Positions 6,523 to 15,615 of a DNA stretch of 36,896 bases are shown here, in pieces (position 1 is the first letter of the stretch; every line of letters starts with the position of its first letter). Source of the DNA: a virus; IMG/VR virus record IMGVR_UViG_3300010354_000013, positions 1-36,896 of that record, one strand, 5' to 3'. The position numbers were made by a program, and so were the translations under genes. The notes below the pieces were generated by a model. It was not told the origin of the DNA. It did not search any database and worked only from the letters and a program-made list of their open reading frames with translations.

Positions 6523-8238
6523 TTACGGTGCAAGTGCGTTGGTGGACGGCTGGTTAGTAAACGTCGGCACGCCCATCATGGCGCGCATCAACGCTTCGTT
6601 GCTGCCCGCCAGCGCGTTGACGCCGGCGCGGTCGTATGTCGGTATAGCGCGGCCTTGCGCAAACGGCGACAGCAGGTAGTTGCGCGCCGCAGCCGACACA
6701 GCTTGCGGCGCGTACATTCCCGCCATAGTGGCCGCGCCTACCGTGCCTGGGCCACCGCCCATTGTGTAGGCGCCAAGTCCGCCCAAACCACCACCGATGC
6801 CGCCCAGCATAGTTTGAGCGCCGGGCGTGCCTTGCGTGCCGGGCTGCACCATGACAGGCCGCGAGATGTTGGCAAAACGAGCAATCAGATCAAGGTCGCC
6901 GGTGAAGTAACGCCCCCGCGTCTGCAGGTCGTTGGCCAGTTGTCGGGCGTTAACCGAGCCGCCGCCTTCAACAATGGCGTCCTCGACCGCGTGGCTAATT
7001 GCCATGCGCTGCCGCGATGCGCGGAACTGATCCAGCATTGCCTGCGCGTTGGGATTGCCCGCCTGCGCAAGCTGGCGCTCGATCTGGTCTTCAAGCGCGT
7101 CGCTGACGGCGCGCTGCGCCAGCCCCAGCGCGTTGTCGCCCCGCGATATGTTCGCGTTGCCTTGCTCGCGCAAAGTACGAGTGGCGGCGATTGCGTCGGC
7201 GGACCTGAATTGCCCAACCCGGTAGCTGTTAACCAAATCCACCACCGGCTGCGGGATAGCGTTAGGGAACGATTGCCCGGCGCCTCGGTAGCGATTCAGC
7301 ACGTCATCAAGCGCTTGGTTGAATTGCGCGTCTGCCTGCACCGGCCCGATCTGATTGAGCGGCGCGTACCCACGCTGGAACTCTTGCGCGCGGATTTGCT
7401 GCATGTTGGCGCGCGTCAGCGGATCGTTCTCGCCAATGCCTACCGCTCGCCGCGCCAGCCGGTCTGTGACCTGTTGGTTGCGCACCGCTGCCTCTTGCTG
7501 CGTGCGCGTCTTGCCGGCCAGCCGTTCGGCCAGCACATTCTGTGTGCTGGGCGTGACGCTGCCCGGCGTAGTGACGTAGCCTTCTTGCTGCCCTGCGCGA
7601 ATAGTCAGATCACGCACGGCGTTGCGCTGCTGCTCGGCTTGCAATTGCGCCTGCCGCGCTTGCGCGCGAGAAATGGCCATGCCTGGCACCGCCATAGACG
7701 TCGCCGCGCCGTACAACGGCTCGCCAGTCACTTCCGTAACGGCCTGCCCTGCGGCGCCTGCGCCCGCCCCCATTGTGGCCAGCCCCGCAGCGCCTCGGGT
7801 TTGCCCGGCCAGCGTCGGCGCCGCGCGCCCTAACGCCGGTGCGCCCCCCATCAACGCGCCTGTAGCGCCTTGAATGGCCACATCCAACCCACGTTGCAAC
7901 GGTGTCGTTTCACCCGACGGTTGCCGGATCAACCCTGCGCGTTGAAACAACTCCGCGACAGGCTGACGCGGCGCAGTGACTTCCGGCGCCAGATCAGGCC
8001 GCCCCATCGCGGTGGCCGCCGTACCAAAACCCATCTTGGCAAGGTTGGCGATGTTCTGCGGCGCGGTCAACAAAACGTCCGCCGCGCCCGCCACTGCCTT
8101 GTACGGAGCGCTGGTGATGATGTCCATTGTGGACGCGGGAGCCGCAGCCCGAGGACCAGGAATGCCCGAGGCAGGAATTTTCGCGGCTTGCTCGCGTTCC
8201 AACCGAGCGCGAAATTCAAACTCTTCCTGTTCGGTCAT
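6523..8238 (-). CDS. Ejection-type internal virion protein (C-terminal of three)
   Basis: A 571-residue protein. The N-terminal part has charged helices and a Pro/Ala hinge. Then comes a long Gly/Ala-rich hydrophobic region with membrane-active character (GAAGLATMGAGAGAAGQ), a central helical segment with many Gln and Arg, and another Gly-rich stretch toward the C-terminus. Size, composition and position, last of three large genes after the tail accessory genes, match the P22 gp7/gp20/gp16 ejection proteins, which leave the capsid and build a conduit through the envelope. Sequence identity to a named protein is not claimed. It overlaps the preceding gene by ATGA. Confidence 0.62.
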   Translation of the reverse strand: MTEQEEFEFRARLEREQAAKIPASGIPGPRAAAPASTMDIITSAPYKAVAGAADVLLTAPQNIANLAKMGFGTAATAMGRPDLAPEVTAPRQPVAELFQRAGLIRQPSGETTPLQRGLDVAIQGATGALMGGAPALGRAAPTLAGQTRGAAGLATMGAGAGAAGQAVTEVTGEPLYGAATSMAVPGMAISRAQARQAQLQAEQQRNAVRDLTIRAGQQEGYVTTPGSVTPSTQNVLAERLAGKTRTQQEAAVRNQQVTDRLARRAVGIGENDPLTRANMQQIRAQEFQRGYAPLNQIGPVQADAQFNQALDDVLNRYRGAGQSFPNAIPQPVVDLVNSYRVGQFRSADAIAATRTLREQGNANISRGDNALGLAQRAVSDALEDQIERQLAQAGNPNAQAMLDQFRASRQRMAISHAVEDAIVEGGGSVNARQLANDLQTRGRYFTGDLDLIARFANISRPVMVQPGTQGTPGAQTMLGGIGGGLGGLGAYTMGGGPGTVGAATMAGMYAPQAVSAAARNYLLSPFAQGRAIPTYDRAGVNALAGSNEALMRAMMGVPTFTNQPSTNALAP

Positions 8239-10028
8239 TTCGCCCCCTGTTTAGCTTTCCACTCCCGATACCGCCGTTCTTTGTCTGGGTCACTATACGG
8301 CCCAGCGCCCGCAGGCGCGGCGGCAGGCGCGGTTGCAGGTTGACGCGCAGGTGCAGCAAAACGCTTGAGTTCTGGCGACTCAAACAACGATTTGTTGCCT
8401 TCGCCGGTAGCCCAAGCGTCCTCCGCGCCGTCATAAGTGCCGTTGTCTTTCCACCACTTATCGTAAAAGTTGCGCTGCGCAATGTCACGTTTAAGTTGGG
8501 CACGGGCCACGGCGATGATGAACCGATTGGCGTCCGCAGTGTTGGTAAGTTGCGCGCCGGTCTGCGTGATGCGGTCCGCGTCGGCCTGCGTCTGAACGCC
8601 CTTCTGCTCAAGCTGTTTCTGCAACACGGCTTGGTTCATAGCCGCTGAAAACGCTTGCGCGTTGGTGGCGTACTCTTTCGCTTCCGGCACACCCAAGGCC
8701 GCGAGAAGAGACGCGCCGGCTTTCTGGGCTTCAGCACCAAAGCCTGTGCGGAAACCGGCGTCCAAAATACGCTCTTGCGTTTCCAGAGTCGGCAACGTGC
8801 GAGTCGCAAGCCGCGCGGCGTTTGACACGTCTTTGTACTGTTCAACCAACATCGTCCCCCGCGCCTCTTGTTCTTTGCGCGGTTGCGGCGGCAGTTTGAC
8901 TTCAACTTTAGCCGGCTCGACTTGCGTCGTCGCCTTCTTGATAGCCTCGTCGTACAGTTTGCGGTTCGGGTCAGTGGGCGGCAGCCGGTCACGCTCGTCG
9001 ATCAGACGCGACAACGCTGACATCGCTGCGGGGCGCTGCTTCAACTCGTTAAATTTAGCGAACCCGGCTTCCGTGCGCGGGATGCCCAGCGCGTCCATCA
9101 TTCGCAAATCGACGGGCACCTCGGCTGGTTTGGCGGCTTTCTCAACGTCTTCCGCTCGCTTGTACAGCCGTTCAATCGGCTTGTCCAACTCTTTAGCGCG
9201 CTCTTGGTTGGCCTTGAATCCAGACTGCCGCAGACGCTGTTGTTGCGCCTCAAGTCGTTGGGCCTCAGCGCGCAGGGCGGCAGCGTCGTCCTTGGCCGGT
9301 GCAGGTGTGGGCGCGGCAACCGGTGCAGGCGCGGGAGCTGCGGCTAGCTGATTGACGGGCGGCGCAGCGGGAGCTTGGGGCGCCAGCATATTGGCGCCAG
9401 CCGGTGCCATCGGCGCGGGCGGCGGCGCCACAGCAAACGACACCGCGCCGCCAGGGCTGACCTCGCCCGCGCCATAAGTTTCACGAGCGCCAAACGGCGG
9501 CGGTTCCGGCGCCGCCATAGGAGCGGGAGCCATAGGAGCGGGAGCCATAGGCGCGGGAGCCATAGGCGCGGGTGCCGCAACCATCGGTGTGGCCATCGGC
9601 GCCGGCGCTGGCGCTGGCGCGCCGCCGCCCATGATGCCTTGGTACTCGGCACCCGCCGCGCGCGACTGCGCAGTTTCCCGCGCTAGCGACAGCCAGTCCT
9701 TGGCGGCAGCGATAGCAGTCGGCTCGTTAGCCTCCAACGCGGCAGCGTAAAACTGCGTAGCGGACTGCATGTCCGACGGGTCCATGCCCGACTGCCGCAG
9801 CAGTTGCGCCAACTGGCCTCGGCGAGCGACTTGCGCTGCAGCGGCTTCGCGCTGCATACGCCGCTCTTCCATAGCCAGCTTACGCTCTTCCTGCGCCTGC
9901 TGGAACTCCAACGCCCGCTGCTGGAGCAGCATGTTGCGGGCGGCGGCTTCGCGGCCAGCCTCTTGGCCGGCCATGATCTGCGACCCGATGGTCGGGACGC
10001 GAGCGAGGATGCTAAAGTCAACCGCCAT
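8235..10028 (-). CDS. Ejection-type internal virion protein (middle of three)
   Basis: A 597-residue protein starting MAVDFSILARVPTIG with a GGGAGG site. Residues about 20-80 form a Gln/Arg/Glu coiled coil. Residues about 140-250 are a Pro/Ala/Met low-complexity linker with APAPM repeats. The rest is helical and charged, with a conserved-looking DAGFRTGFGAEAQKAG segment and a region rich in Ala, Gln and Asn (NAQAFSAAMNQAVLQKQLEQ). Long coiled coils and a flexible linker suit a protein that unfolds during ejection. Assignment rests on position and composition. Confidence 0.6.
   Translation of the reverse strand: MAVDFSILARVPTIGSQIMAGQEAGREAAARNMLLQQRALEFQQAQEERKLAMEERRMQREAAAAQVARRGQLAQLLRQSGMDPSDMQSATQFYAAALEANEPTAIAAAKDWLSLARETAQSRAAGAEYQGIMGGGAPAPAPAPMATPMVAAPAPMAPAPMAPAPMAPAPMAAPEPPPFGARETYGAGEVSPGGAVSFAVAPPPAPMAPAGANMLAPQAPAAPPVNQLAAAPAPAPVAAPTPAPAKDDAAALRAEAQRLEAQQQRLRQSGFKANQERAKELDKPIERLYKRAEDVEKAAKPAEVPVDLRMMDALGIPRTEAGFAKFNELKQRPAAMSALSRLIDERDRLPPTDPNRKLYDEAIKKATTQVEPAKVEVKLPPQPRKEQEARGTMLVEQYKDVSNAARLATRTLPTLETQERILDAGFRTGFGAEAQKAGASLLAALGVPEAKEYATNAQAFSAAMNQAVLQKQLEQKGVQTQADADRITQTGAQLTNTADANRFIIAVARAQLKRDIAQRNFYDKWWKDNGTYDGAEDAWATGEGNKSLFESPELKRFAAPARQPATAPAAAPAGAGPYSDPDKERRYREWKAKQGAK
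9514..9573 (-). repeat. Four tandem 15-bp units coding APAPM repeats
   Basis: Four nearly identical copies of a 15-bp unit start at 9514, 9529, 9544 and 9559. The length keeps the reading frame, so copy number can change without breaking the protein. Confidence 0.85.
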
Positions 10029-12102
10029 ACGGCCTCCCACCCAGATAGTTGATCACCGGCTGCGGGGCGAAATACTGGCCCCACGCTTTGCCGACGTCAC
10101 CATACGCCGACTGCCGCGCCGCCGCGCCGCTCAACAGCGCGTTGGCCGCCGTGCTGCCTTGTTGCGTCGCAAGGTTACTGACATTTGTTGCGTAAGTTTG
10201 CCCCAGCCCCGTAAGTTGTTGAGCCGTGGTGCCACCTACATTAGCTATACCCGCCAGCCGGTTGTACTCCTCGGCCTCACGCTGTCGCAGCGCGTTGTAC
10301 TCGGTGACCGCTCGGTTGTAAGCGTTGGTGTACTCTTGCGACGCGGCCTCTTGACCGAAGCGCGTCAACGCCTTGCCTGTTGCGCCAGACATCAGACCGC
10401 CCCGCGCCGCCGCGCTGCGCTCAAGCCCCTTCAACCCCTCGCTTAAGCGGAACGCATAACCCGGATCGCGGGTCAGGTCCACTTGGCCCGTAAACGCCGG
10501 CGGCATCGCGCCGGTCATAGTTTCTATTTTTGCAAGCGCATTTTTGCCAGCGGTGTACCAATCTTTTTGTCGCTCAACGCCTTCATCATATATTTTTTTC
10601 TGAAGGGCAATTGCACGGTCACTCGCCGCAGCCGCGATCTCTGCGGCTTCTTTAGATGCGCTAGTTACCTGCGATGCGCCGTAAAGCGACGCAAGGCTTG
10701 TAATTAACGGCGCCCAAAAACTACTGTCGGTTGCAGCAGGAAGCATAGATGAGGCTCCCGTTGCGGCGGCGGGCGCGGCGGCGGGGGCGGCGGCTGCCGC
10801 AGGCGCAGCAGCCGACACGGCAGGCGCGGCGGCTGCCGCTGCTGCAGGCGCGGTCATGGTGTTGACAAACGACGTCGGGTCGCCTAACGCAGGAGACGCG
10901 CCAGGGGTCAAGGCCAACCCCGCGCCCGTGCCAACAATCGGTGCAGTGCCAGCCGCGAGCCCCGCACCTGTACCGTAGACGGGCTGCGTGGCCAGACTGT
11001 AATCAATTGCGCCCGGCGCACCAGTAGTTGGTGGCGGGGGCACAAGCCCCGCGCTAGCCCCCGGCGCACTGGCGAGACTGTAATCGACCGCTGCAGGCGC
11101 AACAGGAGGCGCAACAGGAGGCGCAACAGGAGGCGCACTGGCGAGACTGTAATCGACCGCTGCAGGCGCAACAGGAGGCGCAACAGGAGGCGCACTGGCG
11201 AGACTGTAATCGACCGGCGGGGGCGGTAGAGTCAGCGCGTTGACCGCCGCAAGCTCTGCGGGCGTTGCTGGCGCCACCACGCCAGGGGCCATACCCTCTG
11301 CAACACCCGCGCCACCAGTTGCGTCGCCGACCAAAGCATTCTGGGCGTACCCACCGGCAGCACCCAGCAAAGCGCTCTTAGCTATATCGCCAATATCGCC
11401 GCCACCAAACGCTGCAACACCGCCACCGATAGCCGCGCCGCCCAACGCGCTAGCCGCTGCTGAACCCGCCGGCGCGCCAAGCGCCGCCCCCAAAGGCGCG
11501 CCGAAGCCAGCGGTCAAAACCGTGGTAATAATCGGGCCTATATCTTTAATAGCCTCGGTAAAAGTGCTCCAAGTGCTTTGCCCGTACTTAATAGACTTGG
11601 GCTCGTTGACAGGCTGTCCATTTTGCGTGATGGCGACATCGTAATAGTATCGCCGCCCCGGCGTACCCTTAACAGAGACGTCCAGCCCGGTGGCTTTTTG
11701 CTCCTTAACGTAGTTAACAAAATCTGGGTTGATAAACGAAATAGACGTTGCGTCTTCTCCCGTGCCTGTTGTAATAGTTTTTGTAGGCGTGATGCCCTGT
11801 GCTTGCGCAAGTTCTCCCCAAACGTCGTCGTAAAGAGACGTTGGCCGGTAAATAGACCCTTCGGAATCGTATTTAATTTCGGCAAGCCCAGCGCTCGCCG
11901 GATCATTCAAAGCAATTTGGTTTGGTTTGACAGTTGTGGTTACATAATAAAAACCTTCGGGATCGCGCTGAGAAATACGGTCTATTTGATCGGCGTTATA
12001 AACTAGACCAGTGTCTTTGTTATAGAACTGATTTGATCCTGGTATTTGTTCAACAGATAAGCGACCGTAAACCGGCGCTACAAACAGTTTGCTAGTGGCC
12101 AT
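10018..12102 (-). CDS. Ejection-type / DNA-transfer virion protein (first of three)
   Basis: A 694-residue protein. The N-terminal ~200 residues look folded (FYNKDTGLVYNADQIDRIS). Next is a Gly/Ala-rich, membrane-like stretch (about 200-270), then a repeat region with DYSLASAPPVAPP units, then Ala/Pro low complexity. The C-terminal ~230 residues are a conserved helical domain (QKKIYDEGVERQKDWYTAG, DPGYAFRLSEGLKGLERSA, SAAARGGLMSG, YNRLAGIANVGG). That domain is familiar from phage proteins annotated as DNA transfer or internal virion proteins; the wording DPGYxFRxxEG is a frequent signature. It probably acts in genome delivery. Confidence 0.7.
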   Translation of the reverse strand: MATSKLFVAPVYGRLSVEQIPGSNQFYNKDTGLVYNADQIDRISQRDPEGFYYVTTTVKPNQIALNDPASAGLAEIKYDSEGSIYRPTSLYDDVWGELAQAQGITPTKTITTGTGEDATSISFINPDFVNYVKEQKATGLDVSVKGTPGRRYYYDVAITQNGQPVNEPKSIKYGQSTWSTFTEAIKDIGPIITTVLTAGFGAPLGAALGAPAGSAAASALGGAAIGGGVAAFGGGDIGDIAKSALLGAAGGYAQNALVGDATGGAGVAEGMAPGVVAPATPAELAAVNALTLPPPPVDYSLASAPPVAPPVAPAAVDYSLASAPPVAPPVAPPVAPAAVDYSLASAPGASAGLVPPPPTTGAPGAIDYSLATQPVYGTGAGLAAGTAPIVGTGAGLALTPGASPALGDPTSFVNTMTAPAAAAAAAPAVSAAAPAAAAAPAAAPAAATGASSMLPAATDSSFWAPLITSLASLYGASQVTSASKEAAEIAAAASDRAIALQKKIYDEGVERQKDWYTAGKNALAKIETMTGAMPPAFTGQVDLTRDPGYAFRLSEGLKGLERSAAARGGLMSGATGKALTRFGQEAASQEYTNAYNRAVTEYNALRQREAEEYNRLAGIANVGGTTAQQLTGLGQTYATNVSNLATQQGSTAANALLSGAAARQSAYGDVGKAWGQYFAPQPVINYLGGRPYGG
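11063..11216 (-). repeat. Direct repeats coding DYSLASAPPVAPP units
   Basis: A 28-bp core recurs at 11063-11090, 11132-11159 and 11189-11216, separated by variable numbers of a 12-bp GGCGCAACAGGA unit (three and then two copies). A degenerate fourth core lies near 10,988. All lengths are in frame. The nested repeat structure suggests slippage or recombination expanding a linker. Confidence 0.85.
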
Positions 12103-12110
12103 ACTTCACC

Positions 12111-13112
12111 TCACCCAATTCGCCAGTTGGTGCCGTCGCTGTAGACCGGCACGCCGTTCGCGCCGCCTGCGGCGACGATGGACGCAAACGTCGTGGCGTT
12201 GGCGTCCGTGACAAACGCCCGCGCGCCCGCGCCTGCGGTCGCGGCTGCCGGCAGCGTGGCCACCGTCAGCGTCCCGTGGTTGAAATACTTGACGCTGAAC
12301 GTCAGCGTCAGGCCGGGAATGCGAAACGACGTCACGCTCGCGTTACCCAACGTCACCTCGTTGCTGACCGTCGCGCTCGACGCATCCGCGCCGTGACCGA
12401 TGATCGTGTTGTTGCTGCCGGTCGTCAGCGCATCGCCCGCCAGATACCCAATTGCGGTGTTGTTCGCGCCCGTGGCCAGCAGCAGCGCGTCGGCCCCCAC
12501 GCCCGTGTTGCCCGCGCCCGTCACCGTGGCGTTCACCGCCCGGTAACCAAACCCGGTGTTGTAGTTGGCCGTCGTCGCGGTCGTCAGGGCGCTGTAACCG
12601 ACGGCGGTGTTGTAGTCGCCGCCGGTGTTGGCATCCAGCGCCAACGAACCAACGGCAGTGTTCTGCACCCCGTCAGTGTTGGCCGTTAGCGCGTCATAGC
12701 CAACAGCGGTGTTGTTGGTGCCGGTCGTGTTGGAGTCCAGCGCCGTGTCACCGACGGCGATGTTGGTGGCGATCTGGTTGCCGCCCTTGCCGACCGCGAC
12801 GTCCACCACCTTGTCCAACTCAAAGGACGCGAAGATGTTGTCGTCGGTCTTGATGGTGACGCCATCCGACGTCTTGAGGATGAACTTGTACGAGCTGCCC
12901 GCCGTCAGCCAAATCTGCGCCGGCGTGCGCCCGGCGCTGTCCAACACGATGGGGTTGGTGTTGTTGGTGACCGCGCTGGAGTCGGTGTACGTCGCAGCCG
13001 GCGTGGTCGTGCCAGCATCGTAAACGTAGATCAGCCCGCCCGCCAGCGGCACGCCGTCGTTGTCAAAAAACTGCCAGCCGGCGCCAGCGTAGAGGGAAAG
13101 CGAAATGGCCAT
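12111..13112 (-). CDS. Tail fibre / adhesin with YadA-like head repeats
   Basis: A 333-residue protein. The N-terminal ~110 residues (GWQFFDNDGVPLAGGLIYVYDAGT) resemble the virion-anchoring domain used by podovirus tail fibres. Residues about 110-240 hold repeated NTAVGYDAL-type units (NTAVG, NTGFG, NTGVG, NTAIG, NTIIG) every 14-23 residues, like the left-handed beta-roll head of trimeric autotransporter adhesins. The end is a small globular tip. This suggests a trimeric fibre that touches the cell surface. It lies downstream of the gp10-like gene, where P22 carries tail components. Confidence 0.75.
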   Translation of the reverse strand: MAISLSLYAGAGWQFFDNDGVPLAGGLIYVYDAGTTTPAATYTDSSAVTNNTNPIVLDSAGRTPAQIWLTAGSSYKFILKTSDGVTIKTDDNIFASFELDKVVDVAVGKGGNQIATNIAVGDTALDSNTTGTNNTAVGYDALTANTDGVQNTAVGSLALDANTGGDYNTAVGYSALTTATTANYNTGFGYRAVNATVTGAGNTGVGADALLLATGANNTAIGYLAGDALTTGSNNTIIGHGADASSATVSNEVTLGNASVTSFRIPGLTLTFSVKYFNHGTLTVATLPAAATAGAGARAFVTDANATTFASIVAAGGANGVPVYSDGTNWRIG

Positions 13113-13121
13113 GACGACCTC

Positions 13122-14090
13122 TTACTGTTGAATCTGGGTGACTGTGACCAGCACCGAAGCCGCAGCCGGAGCATACCCCGTTGCAGCCGCTGCGGCTAGT
13201 GACAGCGCAGTGTCCGTTACCGCCCACATCAACTGGATGTAGTCGTTAGCGGCCAGCGAGAAAAACTCCGACACTGTGATTGTCGCGTAGTCGCCGTTGC
13301 CCGTCACTGTGACAAGCGCGGTGCTGTTGGCGTAGTCCGACGTGCCGTTCTTGCGGAACCAAAATCGCGCGACTTTGGGTGATGAGTTGCTGGACGTTAG
13401 CTGATACCGAACTGTGAATTGATACAGCCCCGACTGCGGCACTTTGATCTGATCCAGCGGCGAGCCTTGCAGCACCACGCCTTCGGCGATCTCGGTAGTA
13501 GTCAGCGGGATGGCGTAAGCAGTGTTGCTTACGGCAGCAACTAGGTCAGTTGTGCGTGTGAACTCGCCGTAGTACGACTGCTGCTCAATCGTCGGGCGGA
13601 CAAAAATCACGCCGTCAGTGGCGCTTTTGAGCAGCACGGCAGCCACAGGGATGACGTTATCCGGCGCCGTCGGCTTGACGTTGGTGAACCCGCCAGCCAC
13701 TGTCGGGCTGGCGTAGAGGATGTCACCGACGTTGAACGCGCTGGTGTCCACGCCCGTCAGCGGCCCCCACGTCAGCACAAGGCCAACCGAGCCGCTGTCA
13801 GGCAACGTCTCTGCTAGGACGCCAAGGATATACAGCGTCGGTGTGCTGCCGTCAGCAAGGTACTTAGAGATTGACAAGTAGTTGTTGGAGCCGACACCGG
13901 CAAAACCAACAACGGAGCCCTTGAGAATCGTCGCGCCGGTGCTGTTCTGCACCAGCGCCGTGGTCTGCTGGCTAGCCCCCTCAATCGCGTCCGGGACAAG
14001 CGAAAAGAACCGGAACCAAGAGCGTGTGGTTAGCTGACCGCCATCGACCAGCGGGTCACGCGACGACGGGGTGCGCGGCGCCAGCAGCAT
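13122..14090 (-). CDS. Virion structural protein, probable fibre or tail component
   Basis: A 322-residue, Ser/Thr/Val-rich beta protein starting MLLAPRTPSSRDPLVDGG. The first ~60 residues (TRSWFRFFSLV) look like an attachment peptide. The middle (QNSTGATILKGSVVGFAGV) is a beta domain often found in phage structural proteins. The last ~140 residues, with GLYQFTVRYQLTSSNSSPK and RFWFRKNG, look like a C1q/TNF-like jelly roll used as a trimeric fibre tip. It sits between the gp10-like gene and the adhesin gene. Exact role unknown. Confidence 0.68.
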   Translation of the reverse strand: MLLAPRTPSSRDPLVDGGQLTTRSWFRFFSLVPDAIEGASQQTTALVQNSTGATILKGSVVGFAGVGSNNYLSISKYLADGSTPTLYILGVLAETLPDSGSVGLVLTWGPLTGVDTSAFNVGDILYASPTVAGGFTNVKPTAPDNVIPVAAVLLKSATDGVIFVRPTIEQQSYYGEFTRTTDLVAAVSNTAYAIPLTTTEIAEGVVLQGSPLDQIKVPQSGLYQFTVRYQLTSSNSSPKVARFWFRKNGTSDYANSTALVTVTGNGDYATITVSEFFSLAANDYIQLMWAVTDTALSLAAAAATGYAPAAASVLVTVTQIQQ

Positions 14091-14091
14091 G

Positions 14092-15615
14092 TCATGCTCG
14101 GGTGGGCGACGCGAGCAACTCCGCGCCCATGATGGCGATTTTGACCGGATTGGTGCCGCTGATCTCGTACACCCGGTCGCGCAGCTTTAGCGTCATGCCC
14201 AAACGGCGCCAAAACACGCGGTGGTAATACTCACCGATCTTGCCCATCTCGGCCCAATGCTCGTTAGACCATGTGTGGCCGCCGTCGTCGCTCCACCGCA
14301 GCATCACTTGCGGGTTGGAACCCAACACCGGCGCAGAGTTGCTGGACGACAAATAGTCGCCGTTTTCGGTGATGAGAAAGTCGTCGTTTTCGGCCAATAG
14401 CAAAAACGTCTCGGCGTCCAACATTCCCACGCCCGCCTCGCAATCAAGCTGTAACGCGTGGTGTGCGGAACGCTTCAAATTGTTTTGGCCAGTCGGCAAC
14501 GCCCGCCACGAGCGCAACCACCGCTGCGGAGCGTTGTTGTCGCTGTAGACCGTCGGATCGAAAGCGTAGATCAACCCCAGCAGCCAGTCGCCGACAAGAA
14601 TCTCGCCGTTGAAATTGACCTGGCAGTTGCTGCGGTGCCGCACGAACTTCGTCCCGTCCCAGCCGGCACGCTCGTGCCACGCGCCCGTGCTGACGTCGTA
14701 CACCCAAGTCGCGTCGGCGGTGGGGAACGTCAGCACATAGAACGAATGGCCGTCCTGCTGGTACGAGTAGCCGATGGCGTCGTTGAGAACGTCATACGAT
14801 TGAATCTGCCATTCGACCGCGTGCGTGCTGATGCGCTGGCCGTTGTAGCCGTTGTTGCGGTAAACGATGCCGTTGCCGCGAGCGTCCGCCCCTAACCAGA
14901 ACACGCTGTTGTCGAGCTTGGCCACGCTGTACGGCGCAAGGCAGCCCAACTCCATGAACGCGCCTTCTAGCCGCGCCAGCGGGAAGTCAGGCGTGCCCGC
15001 GTTGTACCAGACCTCAATCGTGCTGTTGCCGAACAACCACACCTCGCGGTGGTTGACGTTCAGCGACACAATGTCGTCGGGGTTGCCCTCCGCGCTGGCA
15101 AAGTCCAACGGGTCGATCAACGTGCCGTCGTTGAGCGACGTCACCCAGAAACGCTGGCTGTTCGGCTGGTTGAAAACAAAGTATCCGTCGATGTAACCCA
15201 CCGTCACCGCGCCGGGGAAATCGGCGTCGGTGATCTGGCTGAAGACGCCGGTCGCGTTGTTGTAGATGAAGGCATCAGGGTTGCAGGCGACAAACAACTG
15301 CGTGCCGTTGTCCACCATGCTGACCGGCCCGCTGCCATTGATATAGCCGAGGAACGTCGAGTTGTAGTTGGTGTCCATGCGGAACAGGCTGCCGCCCGAA
15401 GCCACATAAACGTAATCGCCAAACCTCCACAGCCCTCGAATCGGGCCGTCGCCGACCGTGGCCACATAACGCAGCCCAGGCGCCCGCTGCAGAAACGCCG
15501 GCTCCTTGCCGGCCTCGGGCACCAGCTCGGGTATGAGGTTGACCATCCGGCTGTCCGCAGCATTGACGCTGCGGGCAACATAGGACGACCCGAGAATTGG
15601 CGTCTTCACGATCAA
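14092..15615 (-). CDS. P22 gp10-like tail accessory / DNA-stabilisation protein
   Basis: A 507-residue protein starting MIVKTPILGSSYVARSVN. The N-terminal motif with NLIPE and GLRYVATVGDGPIRGLWRF, followed by beta-propeller-like repeats (YVYVASGGSLFRM, TQLFVACNP, YFVFNQPNSQRFWVTS, EVWLFGNSTIEVWYN), is characteristic of the P22 gp10 family. These proteins form the tail hub below the portal and close the channel after packaging. Its start overlaps the stop of the gp4-like gene by ATGA, the same gene order as in P22. The last ~40 residues hold RVFWRRLGMTLKLRDRVYE, also typical. Confidence 0.9.
   Translation of the reverse strand: MIVKTPILGSSYVARSVNAADSRMVNLIPELVPEAGKEPAFLQRAPGLRYVATVGDGPIRGLWRFGDYVYVASGGSLFRMDTNYNSTFLGYINGSGPVSMVDNGTQLFVACNPDAFIYNNATGVFSQITDADFPGAVTVGYIDGYFVFNQPNSQRFWVTSLNDGTLIDPLDFASAEGNPDDIVSLNVNHREVWLFGNSTIEVWYNAGTPDFPLARLEGAFMELGCLAPYSVAKLDNSVFWLGADARGNGIVYRNNGYNGQRISTHAVEWQIQSYDVLNDAIGYSYQQDGHSFYVLTFPTADATWVYDVSTGAWHERAGWDGTKFVRHRSNCQVNFNGEILVGDWLLGLIYAFDPTVYSDNNAPQRWLRSWRALPTGQNNLKRSAHHALQLDCEAGVGMLDAETFLLLAENDDFLITENGDYLSSSNSAPVLGSNPQVMLRWSDDGGHTWSNEHWAEMGKIGEYYHRVFWRRLGMTLKLRDRVYEISGTNPVKIAIMGAELLASPTRA

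Noticed and set aside
6655-7833. Long plus-strand frame of 392 residues
   Set aside because: Shadow of the ejection-type gene on the minus strand; Arg/His-rich composition typical of antisense frames.
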